Assembly: GCA_021651055.1 (NCBI GenBank)
Contig: JAJHOH010000001.1
Location: forward strand, 3,038,001-3,102,000
From: Candidatus Manganitrophus morganii
Lineage (GTDB): Bacteria > Nitrospirota > Nitrospiria > SBBL01 > Manganitrophaceae
Reading direction: 5' to 3'
DNA length: 64,000 bases
The position numbers were made by a program, and so were the translations under genes. The notes beneath the pieces were generated by a model. That model saw only the letters and a list, made by a program, of their open reading frames with translations. It did not search any database and had not been told where the DNA came from. Position 1 is the first letter of the stretch; every line of letters begins with the position of its first letter. Below, in pieces: positions 8,152-18,146 of this stretch.

Positions 8152-9507
8152 GTGGAACAAAAGGGAGTTCGTCTTTCAAAAAGTGCGGGATTGACGATCG
8201 AGAAGGTCGAGCCCGGCAGCATTGCGGAAGCGGTCGGGGTCGAGGCCGGCGATCGATTGATCAGCATGAACGGCAGAGAGATGAAAGATGTCCTCGATTA
8301 CCGTTTTGTCGAAGGAGACGAAGAACTCCTCCTGGAGCTGGCGAAGCCGAACGGCGAAGTGTGGGAGGTCGAGGTCGAAAAAGATCTCGATGAAGCGCTC
8401 GGAATCGACTTCCCGGAGATGAAGATCCGAAGTTGTCCGAACAAATGTTTCTTCTGTTTTGTCGATCAAATGCCGGAAGGACAGCGGGACACCCTCTATA
8501 TCCGCGATGAAGATTACCGGTTCTCTTTCCTCTTCGGCAACTACATCACCCTGACGAATTTGACTCGAAAAGACAAAGAGCGGATCTTCGAGCAGAAGAT
8601 GAGCCCCCTTTATATTTCGGTCCATACCACCGACCTGGAGCTGCGCCGCTTTATGCTGGTCAATCCGCGCGCGCGCGATATCCTGGCCGAAATACGCGAG
8701 ATGACCGAACATGGAATTGTCCTGCACACGCAGATCGTTCTCTGCCCGGGCATTAACGACGGCGACTATCTGGTTAAAAGTATCGAGGACCTGGTGAAGT
8801 TCTACCCCTCGGTCGGATCGCTGGCAATCGTCCCGATCGGCCTGACCCGGCATCGGCAGGGACTTCAAGAGCTTCGGGAGGTGAGCGTCGAGGGGGCGCG
8901 CGAGATGATCGAGTGGATCAAGCCGTGGCAGAGGCGGTTCCGAAAGGAGATTGGCTACCCGTTCGTCTTCCTGGCCGATGAATGGTATACCAAGGCGGGC
9001 CTTCCGTTCCCTCCCTTGGAAGAATATGCCGACCTTCCCCAACAAGGAAACGGCGTCGGAATTGTCCCCCTTTTCCTGAACGACTTCGAAGGGATGCTTC
9101 CTTTTTTACCGAAAAAGATCTCCGAGCCGGCCCAAATTCTCATGGCGACGGGGACCTCCTTTTCTCCTTTTTTAACGTCATGCCTGAAACGGGTTCGAAT
9201 CCGCGGCGCGGAGATGGAGGTGGTGACCGTCGTCAACGATTTCTTCGGCGATTCGGTGACGGTGGCCGGTCTCATGTCGGGCAGGGATATCGTCAAGGCG
9301 GTCCGACAGCGGATTTCGGATCGATTCGGAACCCGGATCCTTCTTCTTCCGTCGGTGGCCCTCAATGAGGATCGAAACCTCTTTCTCGATGGGATGACCC
9401 TGCAGGACCTTGAGAAGGAATTGGATCTCTCCGTTCAGGTTGTCTCCGCCGATGCCGAAGGGCTGATGGGGTTTCTCCAAAATATTCCGGTTTCCCAGTA
9501 CCGATAA
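8152..9507 (+). CDS. PDZ-like / radical SAM / DUF512 protein
   Basis: This 451-residue protein starts with GTG after AGAAGGTGG. Order of parts: a PDZ-like N-terminus (VEPGSIAEAVGVEAGDRLIS, residues about 20-40); a CxxxCxxC cluster at Cys95, Cys99 and Cys102 (CPNKCFFC), as in radical SAM [4Fe-4S] enzymes; a TIM-barrel middle; and a C-terminal DUF512 domain. The same architecture occurs in a widespread uncharacterised family annotated as a putative FeS oxidoreductase. The gene stands alone behind a strong promoter and upstream of aroE. Substrate unknown. Confidence 0.85.
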   Translation: MEQKGVRLSKSAGLTIEKVEPGSIAEAVGVEAGDRLISMNGREMKDVLDYRFVEGDEELLLELAKPNGEVWEVEVEKDLDEALGIDFPEMKIRSCPNKCFFCFVDQMPEGQRDTLYIRDEDYRFSFLFGNYITLTNLTRKDKERIFEQKMSPLYISVHTTDLELRRFMLVNPRARDILAEIREMTEHGIVLHTQIVLCPGINDGDYLVKSIEDLVKFYPSVGSLAIVPIGLTRHRQGLQELREVSVEGAREMIEWIKPWQRRFRKEIGYPFVFLADEWYTKAGLPFPPLEEYADLPQQGNGVGIVPLFLNDFEGMLPFLPKKISEPAQILMATGTSFSPFLTSCLKRVRIRGAEMEVVTVVNDFFGDSVTVAGLMSGRDIVKAVRQRISDRFGTRILLLPSVALNEDRNLFLDGMTLQDLEKELDLSVQVVSADAEGLMGFLQNIPVSQYR

Positions 9508-9562
9508 CGGTTTTCGAGAAAACAGCCCTCCAATCCTAGCGAGGGGAGCGGCACCGGACCGA

Positions 9563-10450
9563 ATGAGTGACTTGAAACCAATCACCGGCCAGACGAAAAT
9601 CTTTGGAATCTTCGGGCACCCGGTCGCCCACACCCTTTCCCCACTGATGCACAACGCGGCTTTCGACGCCCTCGGTCTTCCCTATCGCTATCTTCCCTTC
9701 GAGGTCCGTCCCGACCGGTTGGAAGGGGCGGTCAAGGGGATCCTCCCGCTGGGGATTCTAGGAGTGAATGTCACCCTTCCCCATAAGGAGACGATCCTCC
9801 CTTTTCTCGACGAGATCGATGAAGAGGCCGGGAAAGTCGGCGCGGTCAACACGATCGAAGTCGCCTCGGACCGTCTGATCGGCCGCAATACCGACGGGCG
9901 TGGTTTTCTGGAATCGCTTCGAGAGAGGAATGTCGATCTCTCCGGAAAAAGGGTGATTCTTCTGGGGGCGGGGGGGGCCGCGAAGGGGGTTGCGGTGGCG
10001 CTGGCGCAACAGCCGATCGCGGAGATGGTCATCGCGGCGCGGACGGCGTCGCGCGGGAAAACGCTGACCGATCGAGTCACCGCCGTCGCGCCCCGTTTAA
10101 AGACATCCATCATCGGGGTCGATTTCGGTCCCGGTTTTCCGGCCGATTCGGAGCGGCCGACCCTCTTGGTGAATACCACCCCCCTTGGAATGAAGCAAGG
10201 AGATCCCTCCCCCTTTCCCCCACATCTGCTCGATCCCCGATGGTCGGTCGCCGACCTGATCTACCGTCCTGAAGAGACCCCACTCCTCGCCGCGGCGAAA
10301 GAGGCGGGCGCGACGGTCATTCCGGGTCTCGGGATGCTCCTCCATCAAGGGGCCCTCGCCTTTGAAATCTGGACGAAGCAGAAAGCGCCCCTTTCCAAGA
10401 TGAGGCAAGCCCTTCAAGAGGCGCTTTCTCGCGGTCCTCTTCAACATTGA
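9563..10450 (+). CDS. aroE: Shikimate dehydrogenase
   Basis: This 295-residue enzyme reduces 3-dehydroshikimate to shikimate with NADPH in aromatic amino acid synthesis. Visible motifs: the substrate pocket GHPVAHTLSPLMHN near the N-terminus, the catalytic-lysine motif NVTLPHKE, NTDGRGF, the Rossmann loop LLGAGGAAKG, and NTTPLGM. Length and motif order are normal for the family. It follows the DUF512 gene by 55 bases with a GAGGGGAG ribosome site nearby, so co-transcription is possible. Confidence 0.95.
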   Translation: MSDLKPITGQTKIFGIFGHPVAHTLSPLMHNAAFDALGLPYRYLPFEVRPDRLEGAVKGILPLGILGVNVTLPHKETILPFLDEIDEEAGKVGAVNTIEVASDRLIGRNTDGRGFLESLRERNVDLSGKRVILLGAGGAAKGVAVALAQQPIAEMVIAARTASRGKTLTDRVTAVAPRLKTSIIGVDFGPGFPADSERPTLLVNTTPLGMKQGDPSPFPPHLLDPRWSVADLIYRPEETPLLAAAKEAGATVIPGLGMLLHQGALAFEIWTKQKAPLSKMRQALQEALSRGPLQH

Positions 10451-10523
10451 TTTTCGAAAAAAAGAGAGAATAAAGCCGATCCCAGAACGGTAGGCGCCAT
10501 TTTTTGTCTCATCCCCCGTTTCG

Positions 10524-10552
10524 TTGACAGAAATTGTAACTTGGGATAGACT
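10524..10552 (+). promoter_or_regulatory. Sigma-70 promoter of the pilB-pilR operon
   Basis: A consensus TTGACA (10524-10529) and TAGACT (10547-10552) are separated by 17 bases. It lies about 115 bases before the pilB start and no terminator intervenes. It probably drives pilB, pilT, pilC, pilS and pilR together, since the later gaps are only 10-30 bases. Confidence 0.8.
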
Positions 10553-10666
10553 TTCCTCAGCATTTTTGTGGTTTTCATGTCGGAAGCGTGGTCCGCCGAA
10601 CGGCTCTTGTCATTCCTCGTTCGGCCGGACCGATCCCAGGTTATCTGTTCATATCGAGGGGTTCCT

Positions 10667-12466
10667 TTGGTTTCAGAAAAACTTGGAAAGCTCATCGTGA
10701 ATGCGCAGTTGATTAACGATGAGCAGCTCCAAAAAGCCTTGCTGGTCCAAAAGAAAGAGGGGGGGCGGCTCGGGAGCATTCTGGTTCGCTTAGGATTTAT
10801 CGATGAGGCCAAACTGTTGAAATTCTTAAGCCAACAGTATGGTGTTCCGGCGGCGGACCTTACAAAAATAGAGATCGATCCTACGGTGGTCAAATTGGTT
10901 CCGGCCGAGGTGGTGAAGAAATATCTGGTTGTTCCCATCAAACGGATGGGGGCCACGCTGAGTCTCGCGATGGTCGATCCCTCCGATGTCTTCGCGATTG
11001 ATGATATCAAGTTCATGACCGGTTATAACGTCGAGCCGATCATCGCCGCGGAGTCTTCCGTGGTCGAATTAATCAATAAGTATTATGGCAAGGGGGCTTT
11101 GGCCGTCGTCGAAAAAACGATGACAATCGAAGCCAAAGACTATACCCTCGCGGAAGAAGATACACAAAATCCCTTCCAAGGCCAGGATGATGACAACGCC
11201 ATGGTCTCGGTCGATGACTTCGATACCGTGGTGGGAGATGCCCTGGAGAACATCGATGTCGTCGAGGAGCAGCAGGATGACGGGGGGATCAAAGATGTCG
11301 ATGCTCCTATTGTCAAACTGGTCAACGGCGTCTTGGTCAATGCGATCAAAGTAGGCGCCAGCGATATTCATGTGGAGCCTTTTGAAACCGTTTTTCGGGT
11401 CCGGTTCCGGATCGACGGTTCGATGAAGACGATCATGAATCTTCCGATCAAGATCAAAAATGCCGTCGTCTCCCGTCTGAAGATCATGTCGAAGCTCGAT
11501 ATCGCGGAGCGCCGTCTTCCCCAGGACGGACGGATAAAGCTGAAGCTCGGAAAGAAGAAAGAGGTCGATTTCCGTGTCTCCACCCTTCCCTGCCTCTTCG
11601 GGGAGAAGGTGGTGATGCGTATCCTCGATAAGGGAAACCTTTCCCTCGATTTGACCAAACTCGGTTTCGAGGTGGGCGCGCTGAAAGACTTTACGGAGGC
11701 GATCAACGCTCCGTATGGAATGGTGTTGGTGACCGGGCCGACCGGAAGCGGAAAGACGACCACCCTCTATTCCGCCCTGAGCACCATCAATACTACCGAA
11801 ATCAATATCATGACGGCGGAAGATCCGGTGGAGTATAACCTGATGGGGATCAATCAGGTTCAGATGAAAGATGAAATCGGTCTGAATTTCGCAGCGGCCC
11901 TCCGATCGTTTCTCCGGCAAGACCCCGATGTCGTCATGGTCGGAGAGATCCGGGATTATGAGACGGCCGAGATCGGCGTCAAAGCGGCCCTCACCGGCCA
12001 TCTCGTCTTATCGACCCTGCACACCAATGATGCCCCCGGTACGGTCAATCGTCTCCTCAATATGGGGATTGAGCCCTTTCTTGTTGCCTCTTCCGTTGTT
12101 CTTATCCTTGCGCAGCGGCTCGCCAGGAGAATTTGCGCCAAATGCAAGGAGCCCGATCCGCTCCCTCCCGACGCCCTTCTAAAGGCCGGGTTCAAACAGG
12201 AGGATCTGAAAGGATTGGTCGTCTATAAGGGGAAAGGTTGTGATGTTTGCAACAAAACCGGGTATAAAGGGCGGGTGGCGCTCTATGAAGTGATGCCGGT
12301 GAAAGAGGAAATGAGAGAATTGATCCTCCAAGGGGCTTCCGCGGATGAGCTCAAAAAAAAGGCGATCGCTCTTGGGATGAAAACCCTTCGGATGAGCGGC
12401 TTATCGAAGGTCAAAGAAGGAATGACCACGATCGAAGAGGTATTGGACAGCACGTTTGCGGATTAA
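10667..12466 (+). CDS. pilB: Type IV pilus extension ATPase PilB
   Basis: This roughly 600-residue hexameric ATPase powers pilus assembly. I chose the TTG at 10667: GAGGGG lies 5 bases upstream, and the resulting N-terminus (VSEKLGKLIVNAQLIND) is where MshEN-type PilB domains usually begin. An upstream ATG at 10568 gives an unlikely extension. Domains: MshEN (about 1-150), secretion ATPase with Walker A GPTGSGKTT at about residue 357, GEIRDYETAE Walker B region, and zinc-binding cysteine pairs at about 490/493 and 525/528. First gene of the pilB-pilT-pilC-pilS-pilR cluster. Confidence 0.93.
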   Translation: MVSEKLGKLIVNAQLINDEQLQKALLVQKKEGGRLGSILVRLGFIDEAKLLKFLSQQYGVPAADLTKIEIDPTVVKLVPAEVVKKYLVVPIKRMGATLSLAMVDPSDVFAIDDIKFMTGYNVEPIIAAESSVVELINKYYGKGALAVVEKTMTIEAKDYTLAEEDTQNPFQGQDDDNAMVSVDDFDTVVGDALENIDVVEEQQDDGGIKDVDAPIVKLVNGVLVNAIKVGASDIHVEPFETVFRVRFRIDGSMKTIMNLPIKIKNAVVSRLKIMSKLDIAERRLPQDGRIKLKLGKKKEVDFRVSTLPCLFGEKVVMRILDKGNLSLDLTKLGFEVGALKDFTEAINAPYGMVLVTGPTGSGKTTTLYSALSTINTTEINIMTAEDPVEYNLMGINQVQMKDEIGLNFAAALRSFLRQDPDVVMVGEIRDYETAEIGVKAALTGHLVLSTLHTNDAPGTVNRLLNMGIEPFLVASSVVLILAQRLARRICAKCKEPDPLPPDALLKAGFKQEDLKGLVVYKGKGCDVCNKTGYKGRVALYEVMPVKEEMRELILQGASADELKKKAIALGMKTLRMSGLSKVKEGMTTIEEVLDSTFAD

Positions 12467-12479
12467 GTAAGGAGCACGC

Positions 12480-13598
12480 ATGGCCAATTTGCATCAATTA
12501 CTTCAGATCATGATTGAAAAGGGGGCGTCGGATTTACATCTGACCACCGGCTCCGCCCCCCAGATTCGGGTCAACGGACATCTGATGCCGCTCGATCTCC
12601 CGCAGTTGACCCCGGCCGATACGAAGCAGCTGGTTTACAGTGTTCTGACCGATGCGCAAAAACATCGATTTGAAGAGGAAAACGAGCTCGACTTTTCGTT
12701 TGGATTGAAGGGCTTCAGCCGCTTCCGCGGCAATATTTTCATGCAGCGGGGCGCGGTCGGCGCGGCCATTCGGACCATCCCCTTCAAAATTAAAACCTTT
12801 GAAGAGTTAGGGCTTCCTCACGTCGTCCAGGAGTTGGTCAAGAAACCGCGAGGATTGGTCCTGGTGACCGGGCCGACCGGGAGCGGAAAATCGACCACGC
12901 TGGCCTCGATGGTCGATCGGATCAACTCGGAGCGCCACGATCATATCCTGACCATCGAAGACCCGATCGAGTTTCTTCATCCCCATAAAAAATCGGTGGT
13001 GAACCAGCGGGAGGTGACGACCGATACAAAGAGCTTCAAGGCTGCATTGAAATATATTCTTCGCCAGGATCCCGACGTCGTGTTGATCGGGGAGATGCGC
13101 GATTTGGAGACGATCGAGGCGGCACTCACCATCTCGGAAACAGGCCATCTGACCTTCGGGACTCTCCACACGAATTCCTGCGCGCAAACGGTCAATCGGA
13201 TCATCGATGTTTTCCCCCCCCACCAGCAGCCTCAGGTCCGGGCGCAGCTTTCGTTTGTGTTGGAGGGGATTATCTCGCAGCAGCTGATCGCGAAGTCGAA
13301 CGGCCAGGGGAGGGCGATGGCGATGGAAGTCCTGATCCCGACGCCGGCGATCCGGAACCTCATCCGCGAGGACAAAGTCCATCAGATTTACTCTTCCATG
13401 CAGACCGGTCAAGGGAAACATGGAATGCAGACGATGAACCAGTCGCTGTATGAGTTATACACAAAACGGATCATCTCTTATGAAGACGCGCTGGCAAGAT
13501 CGAGCAATGTCGAGGAGCTGATCAACATGGTCAATCGCGGCGGAGGGGCGGGTCCGGGTTCGGCCTCTCGCGATCCGGGGAAGATGGTTCGGAACTAA
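12480..13598 (+). CDS. pilT: Type IV pilus retraction ATPase PilT
   Basis: This 372-residue ATPase drives pilus depolymerisation and twitching. It has a short N-terminal PAS-like region (GASDLHLTTGSAPQIRVNG), Walker A GPTGSGKST starting at about residue 131, a GEMRDLET Walker B region, a His box (TFGTLHTNS) and the PilT-specific AIRNLIRE motif near the C-terminus that separates it from PilB. Normal length. It starts 13 bases after pilB with GTAAGGAG upstream. Confidence 0.95.
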   Translation: MANLHQLLQIMIEKGASDLHLTTGSAPQIRVNGHLMPLDLPQLTPADTKQLVYSVLTDAQKHRFEEENELDFSFGLKGFSRFRGNIFMQRGAVGAAIRTIPFKIKTFEELGLPHVVQELVKKPRGLVLVTGPTGSGKSTTLASMVDRINSERHDHILTIEDPIEFLHPHKKSVVNQREVTTDTKSFKAALKYILRQDPDVVLIGEMRDLETIEAALTISETGHLTFGTLHTNSCAQTVNRIIDVFPPHQQPQVRAQLSFVLEGIISQQLIAKSNGQGRAMAMEVLIPTPAIRNLIREDKVHQIYSSMQTGQGKHGMQTMNQSLYELYTKRIISYEDALARSSNVEELINMVNRGGGAGPGSASRDPGKMVRN

Positions 13599-13628
13599 AG
13601 ATGGCACCCAGTCATCAAGGAGTGATCC

Positions 13629-14834
13629 ATGGCGACGTTTGAATGGACGGGGAAGACCCGACAGGGGACGATTCAGAAGGGGCAGCTGGCGGCGAACAGC
13701 CGGGAGGAGGTCATCGCGCTTCTCAGAAAGGAAAATATCCTTGTCACCTCCGTTCAACAAAAGGCCAAAGATCTCAAGATCCCGGGATTTGGCGGAGGGA
13801 AGGTCAGCGATAAGGATATTGTGATCTTCACGCGGCAATTCGCCACAATGATCGATGCCGGGCTTCCGCTGGTGCAATGTCTTGAAATTTTATCGGCTCA
13901 ATGCGAGAATCCAGTGTTGGCAAAGGCGGTCGGAGAGGTCCGGGGCGATGTGGAGGGAGGATCGACCTATGCCGATGCCCTGAGAAAACACCCCAAAGTC
14001 TTCGATGATCTCTACGTGAACATGGTCGCCGCCGGGGAGGCGGGGGGTATTCTCGATACGATTTTGAATCGGTTGGCGAAGCACATTGAAAAATCGATGA
14101 AGTTGAAAAAGCAGATCAAGTCGGCGATGGTCTATCCCTCCACCATCATGGGGGTGGCGGGGATCGTGATTGTGGTCTTGCTCGTCTTCGTGATTCCGAT
14201 CTTTGCGCAGATGTTTACCGATTTCGGCGGCACCCTCCCGGCGCTGACTCAATTTGTCATCGATGTGAGCCATTTTATGCAATCGAATATCCTCATCATT
14301 GCAGGGGCCGTCGGCGCGGCCGTTTATGGTTTCAAAAAATATTACCGGACGCCGAATGGAAGGAAGACGGTCGACAAGATTGCCTTAAAGCTCCCGGTGC
14401 TTGGTGATTTGATCCGGAAGGCCGCCGTTGCGAAGTTTACACGGACCTTAGGGACGTTGATCGCCAGCGGTGTGCCGATTCTCGAGGGGCTGGGGATCGT
14501 TGCGAAGACGGCAGGAAACAAAGTCATCGAGCAGGCGCTCATGAACGCCCGTCAAAGCATCAGCGAAGGGAAAACCATTTCAGATCCGCTCGGGAAAGAG
14601 AAGGTTTTTCCTCCGATGGTGGTCCAGATGATCGCCGTCGGAGAGACGACCGGGGCGCTCGACGCCATGTTGAGCAAGATCGCCGATTTTTACGACGACG
14701 AGGTCGATTCTGCGGTCGGCGCCCTCACCTCGTTGTTGGAGCCGATGCTGATGGTCTTCCTCGGTGTGACCATCGGAACGATCGTAATCGCCATGTACCT
14801 TCCAATCTTTAAATTGGCTGCGGTGGTGGGATAA
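13629..14834 (+). CDS. pilC: Type IV pilus inner-membrane platform protein PilC
   Basis: This 401-residue GspF-family protein recruits the PilB and PilT motors to the inner membrane. Two T2SSF domains are visible (about residues 65-190 and 270-393), each with the GLPLVQCLEIL / GVPILEGLGIV type of motif, and three hydrophobic spans (about 170-195, 220-240, 375-395). It begins 30 bases after pilT behind CAAGGAG. A second, divergent member of the same family lies at 32.0-33.3 kb. Confidence 0.93.
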   Translation: MATFEWTGKTRQGTIQKGQLAANSREEVIALLRKENILVTSVQQKAKDLKIPGFGGGKVSDKDIVIFTRQFATMIDAGLPLVQCLEILSAQCENPVLAKAVGEVRGDVEGGSTYADALRKHPKVFDDLYVNMVAAGEAGGILDTILNRLAKHIEKSMKLKKQIKSAMVYPSTIMGVAGIVIVVLLVFVIPIFAQMFTDFGGTLPALTQFVIDVSHFMQSNILIIAGAVGAAVYGFKKYYRTPNGRKTVDKIALKLPVLGDLIRKAAVAKFTRTLGTLIASGVPILEGLGIVAKTAGNKVIEQALMNARQSISEGKTISDPLGKEKVFPPMVVQMIAVGETTGALDAMLSKIADFYDDEVDSAVGALTSLLEPMLMVFLGVTIGTIVIAMYLPIFKLAAVVG

Positions 14835-14862
14835 ACCGATTGCGATGCGATAGGATAGGTCG

Positions 14863-16614
14863 ATGAAAAGAGAAGACGAGATCGTTCTGGGGAGGATCAA
14901 GTGGCTGATGGCCCTCCGGATCTTCCTGGTGACCTCTCTTCTCGGCATCCCTCTTCTGCTGGAGCTCAATTATCTCAAAAACCCATGGTCGATCACCACC
15001 TTTTATTTCCTGATCGGGTCGACCTATTTCCTCACCCTTGTTTATGCCCTCTTCATCTCGCGGACGCGGTATCCCCTCTTTTTCGTCTCCGTTCAGTTGG
15101 GGATCGACCTTTTGTTTGAAACGGCCCTGATCGTGGTGACAGGGGGGATTCAGAGTCCCTTTTCTTTTCTTTACGTGATTACGATCGTTTCGGCCTGCAT
15201 CTTCTTCCACCGCAAGGGGGGGGTGCTGACCGCGGCTGCGGCGACGTTTTTGTTCGGCACCGTCGTCAATCTACAATATGCCCACATTCCTCCTTTTAAT
15301 TCCCCCAGTCTGCTCGGTGAGAAGGAGGTGTTTTATATGCTCTTTCTTTATATGATCACCTTCTTTACCGTCGGCAGCCTCAGCGGAAGGCTCTCGGAAC
15401 GATTGCATGAGAAAGAGGTCGGGTTTTCGAAGCTGCGCGTTTTCACGGAAGATATCGTGGAAAGCATCTCAAGCGGTCTCGTGACGACCGATCTCTCCGG
15501 AAAGATCACCTCGTTTAACCGATCGGCCTCCGAGATGACCGGTTTTCGGGCGGAAGAGGCGGTCGGATCGATCTGGTGGGAGCTCTTTTCCTGGGGGGAG
15601 ATTCGGGACCGCTACCGAGACCTTGCGATCACCGGCGTTCCGCAGCGGTTCGACGGAGAAATTTATACGAAGCAGGGAGAGCGCTGCCTGCTCGGCGTGA
15701 CGATCTCGCCCCTTCGGAATGAGCACGGGGGGCAGATCGGGATTATCGGGACGTTCCAGGATTTGACCCAGCTAAAAAGCCTCGAAGAGGAGATGCAAAA
15801 GAAGGAGCGTCTGGCGACCATCGGAGAGATGGCGGCGGGAATGGCGCATGAGATCCGAAACCCGCTTGCTTCGCTCAGCGGTTCGATCGAGGTGCTCAAG
15901 GGGGATCTCAGCCTCCGCGATGAACATCTCAAATTGATGGAGATTGCCGTCAGAGAAGCGGATCGGCTCAACTCGATTATCACGCAATTCCTTCTCTATG
16001 CGAAGCCGCTGCCGCCCCGGCGGAGGCCGACCGATCTCCACGCCCTTTTGTGGGAAACGGTTCAGCTTCTTCGGAATAATCCCGAGTATCACGACCGGAT
16101 CAAGGTTTCCCTGCTGATTCCGTCCGAGCCGCTGATGATTCTGATCGATCCCGACCAGATCCGGCAAGTTTTCTGGAATCTCGCGATAAACGCCTTTCAA
16201 GCGATGCCGGAAGAGGGGGTGTTGACGATTTCGACGCGACGGAGCCGTCCTAAAAAGGGGAAAGGAGCGGCGGTCCCCGACGAGCGGATCGAGGTCTTCT
16301 TCGCCGACACGGGAGGGGGGATCCAAAAAGGAGATCTCCCGAAAATCTTTTATCCCTTCTTCACGACAAAAAGCTCCGGATCGGGTTTGGGTCTGTCGAT
16401 CGTCCAGCGGATCATCGAAGAACATGCGGGAGAAATTCGCGTCGAGAGCTCTCCCAAGGGAACCACCTTTTTTATCACCCTTCCGCTGGATGAGTTGACA
16501 AGGAGCGAACGGTTGGATATCGAAGATTCCCGTCCGGAGGGGTCTCCCGGGGTCGGTCGGCCGTCCGATCTTTTTCAATCTGCAGAGAGCCGGTTGAAGT
16601 CGTTATCGGTATAG
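14863..16614 (+). CDS. pilS: Sensor histidine kinase PilS
   Basis: This 583-residue protein has about six N-terminal membrane segments (residues 1-185), a PAS domain (about 200-310), the HisKA dimerisation domain with the phospho-acceptor His329 in MAHEIRNPLA, and an HATPase domain with N box NAFQAM, DTGGGI and SGLGLSIV. In the PilS-PilR pair it phosphorylates PilR to control pilin transcription through sigma-54. It lies between pilC and pilR in the same operon. Confidence 0.9.
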   Translation: MKREDEIVLGRIKWLMALRIFLVTSLLGIPLLLELNYLKNPWSITTFYFLIGSTYFLTLVYALFISRTRYPLFFVSVQLGIDLLFETALIVVTGGIQSPFSFLYVITIVSACIFFHRKGGVLTAAAATFLFGTVVNLQYAHIPPFNSPSLLGEKEVFYMLFLYMITFFTVGSLSGRLSERLHEKEVGFSKLRVFTEDIVESISSGLVTTDLSGKITSFNRSASEMTGFRAEEAVGSIWWELFSWGEIRDRYRDLAITGVPQRFDGEIYTKQGERCLLGVTISPLRNEHGGQIGIIGTFQDLTQLKSLEEEMQKKERLATIGEMAAGMAHEIRNPLASLSGSIEVLKGDLSLRDEHLKLMEIAVREADRLNSIITQFLLYAKPLPPRRRPTDLHALLWETVQLLRNNPEYHDRIKVSLLIPSEPLMILIDPDQIRQVFWNLAINAFQAMPEEGVLTISTRRSRPKKGKGAAVPDERIEVFFADTGGGIQKGDLPKIFYPFFTTKSSGSGLGLSIVQRIIEEHAGEIRVESSPKGTTFFITLPLDELTRSERLDIEDSRPEGSPGVGRPSDLFQSAESRLKSLSV

Positions 16615-16623
16615 GAAAGAGAG

Positions 16624-18060
16624 ATGGAGAAAGTACTGGTCGTTGACAATGAAAAGAGCATGCGGGACTTCCTGTCGATTGTCCTCAAGAAAGAGGGCTA
16701 TTTCGTCGAGACGGCAGAAGACGGCGATCAGGCCTTGAAGGTATTGGAGAAGGACATCTTCGATCTGGTCCTGACCGACATGAAGATGCCCCGTATGAGC
16801 GGCCTCGATCTCTTAAAGGGGCTGAAGGAGCTTTCTCCCGAGACGATCGTGATCATGATGACCGCCTATGCCTCCGCCGAAACGGCCGTCGAAGCGATGA
16901 AAGAAGGGGCCTATGATTATTTGACCAAGCCGTTCCAGATCGATGAGGTCAAGTTGATCATCAAGAATGCTCTGGAGCGGAGAAAGCTGCGCCAGGAGAA
17001 TACCCAGCTTCGCCGCGAGTTGAAGGGCCAGGCGACCTTCACCCAGATTATCGGAAGAAGCGAGAAGATGAAGCGGGTGCTCGATCTGGTCCGGAAAGTC
17101 GCCGACAGCAAGAGCAACGTCTTGATCTACGGGGAATCGGGAACGGGGAAGGAGCTGATTGCGCGGGCGATTCATTTCAACAGCGCCAGGCGCGATCGAT
17201 CCTTCGTCACCGTCAACTGCAGCGCGCTTCCGGAAGCGCTGCTGGAAAGCGAGCTCTTCGGTCATATGAAGGGCTCTTTCACGGGGGCGATCGGAAACAA
17301 AGAAGGGCTTTTTGAAATTGCTCACGAAGGGAGCATTTTCCTCGACGAAATCGGGGAGACCTCCCTGTCGATCCAGGTCAAGCTCTTGAGGGTCCTCCAG
17401 GAGAAAGAGTTCCGCCGCGTCGGCGGAACAAAAGATTTGAAGGTCGATGTTCGGATCATCGCGGCGACCAATCGCGATCTTGAGAAGATGGTGGCGGAAG
17501 GGAAATTCCGCGAAGATCTCTACTATCGTTTGGATGTGATCCCAATCGACCTTCCTCCCTTGCGGGAGCGGCCGGAAGATATTCCGATGCTCGCCGATTT
17601 CTTTCTGCGCAAGTTCAATCAGAGCCTTGGAAAAGAAATCGAGGGGATTGAACCGGAGGCGATGCGTGTCTTGATGAACCACGAGTGGAAGGGAAATGTG
17701 CGAGAGCTCGAGAACGTGGTCGAGCGCGCCGTCGCGCTGGCCTCCCATAAAATGCTGACCCTGGCCGATTTTAACCAAGGTTTTCTTAAACCGGAGGAGA
17801 GCTTTCCGATTCCGGCCGCCATCCCCGAAGACGGGCTCCATTTGGAAGATCTGATCGGGAAGATCGAAAAGGAGCTTCTCCTGAAGGCCTTACAGGAGAC
17901 AAATTGGGTCAAGAAAGAGGCGGCCAAGCTCCTTCACCTCAACTTTCGCTCCTTCCGTTACCGGCTCGACAAATACGGCATCAAGAAGCTGAAAAACGGG
18001 GAGGTCGATCCGGACCTTGAAGACGACGCTGACGACAACCCCGACGATCCCCTTGCCTAG
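16624..18060 (+). CDS. pilR: Sigma-54-dependent response regulator PilR
   Basis: This 478-residue NtrC-family activator has a receiver domain with phospho-acceptor Asp52 (LTDMKMP), an AAA+ domain with Walker A GESGTGKE, and a Fis-type helix-turn-helix at the C-terminus. The sigma-54 contact loop reads GSFTGA (from about residue 217) instead of the usual GAFTGA, and the receiver acidic pair reads DNE rather than DDE. The start is 9 bases after the pilS stop, behind GAAAGAGAG. No sigma-54 promoter or pilin target is obvious in this window. Confidence 0.92.
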   Translation: MEKVLVVDNEKSMRDFLSIVLKKEGYFVETAEDGDQALKVLEKDIFDLVLTDMKMPRMSGLDLLKGLKELSPETIVIMMTAYASAETAVEAMKEGAYDYLTKPFQIDEVKLIIKNALERRKLRQENTQLRRELKGQATFTQIIGRSEKMKRVLDLVRKVADSKSNVLIYGESGTGKELIARAIHFNSARRDRSFVTVNCSALPEALLESELFGHMKGSFTGAIGNKEGLFEIAHEGSIFLDEIGETSLSIQVKLLRVLQEKEFRRVGGTKDLKVDVRIIAATNRDLEKMVAEGKFREDLYYRLDVIPIDLPPLRERPEDIPMLADFFLRKFNQSLGKEIEGIEPEAMRVLMNHEWKGNVRELENVVERAVALASHKMLTLADFNQGFLKPEESFPIPAAIPEDGLHLEDLIGKIEKELLLKALQETNWVKKEAAKLLHLNFRSFRYRLDKYGIKKLKNGEVDPDLEDDADDNPDDPLA

Positions 18061-18146
18061 CAAAAAATTCCGCCCCGCTCGCCTTTTGCGCCGGAATATC
18101 GTACAATCCCCCCTCTGAATAACCTCATCATACTGACATCGATCAA

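Noticed and set aside
13600-13640. Sigma-54-like TGGCAC near pilC
   Set aside because: The second element (TTGC at the right spacing) is missing, and pilC is in an operon behind pilT.
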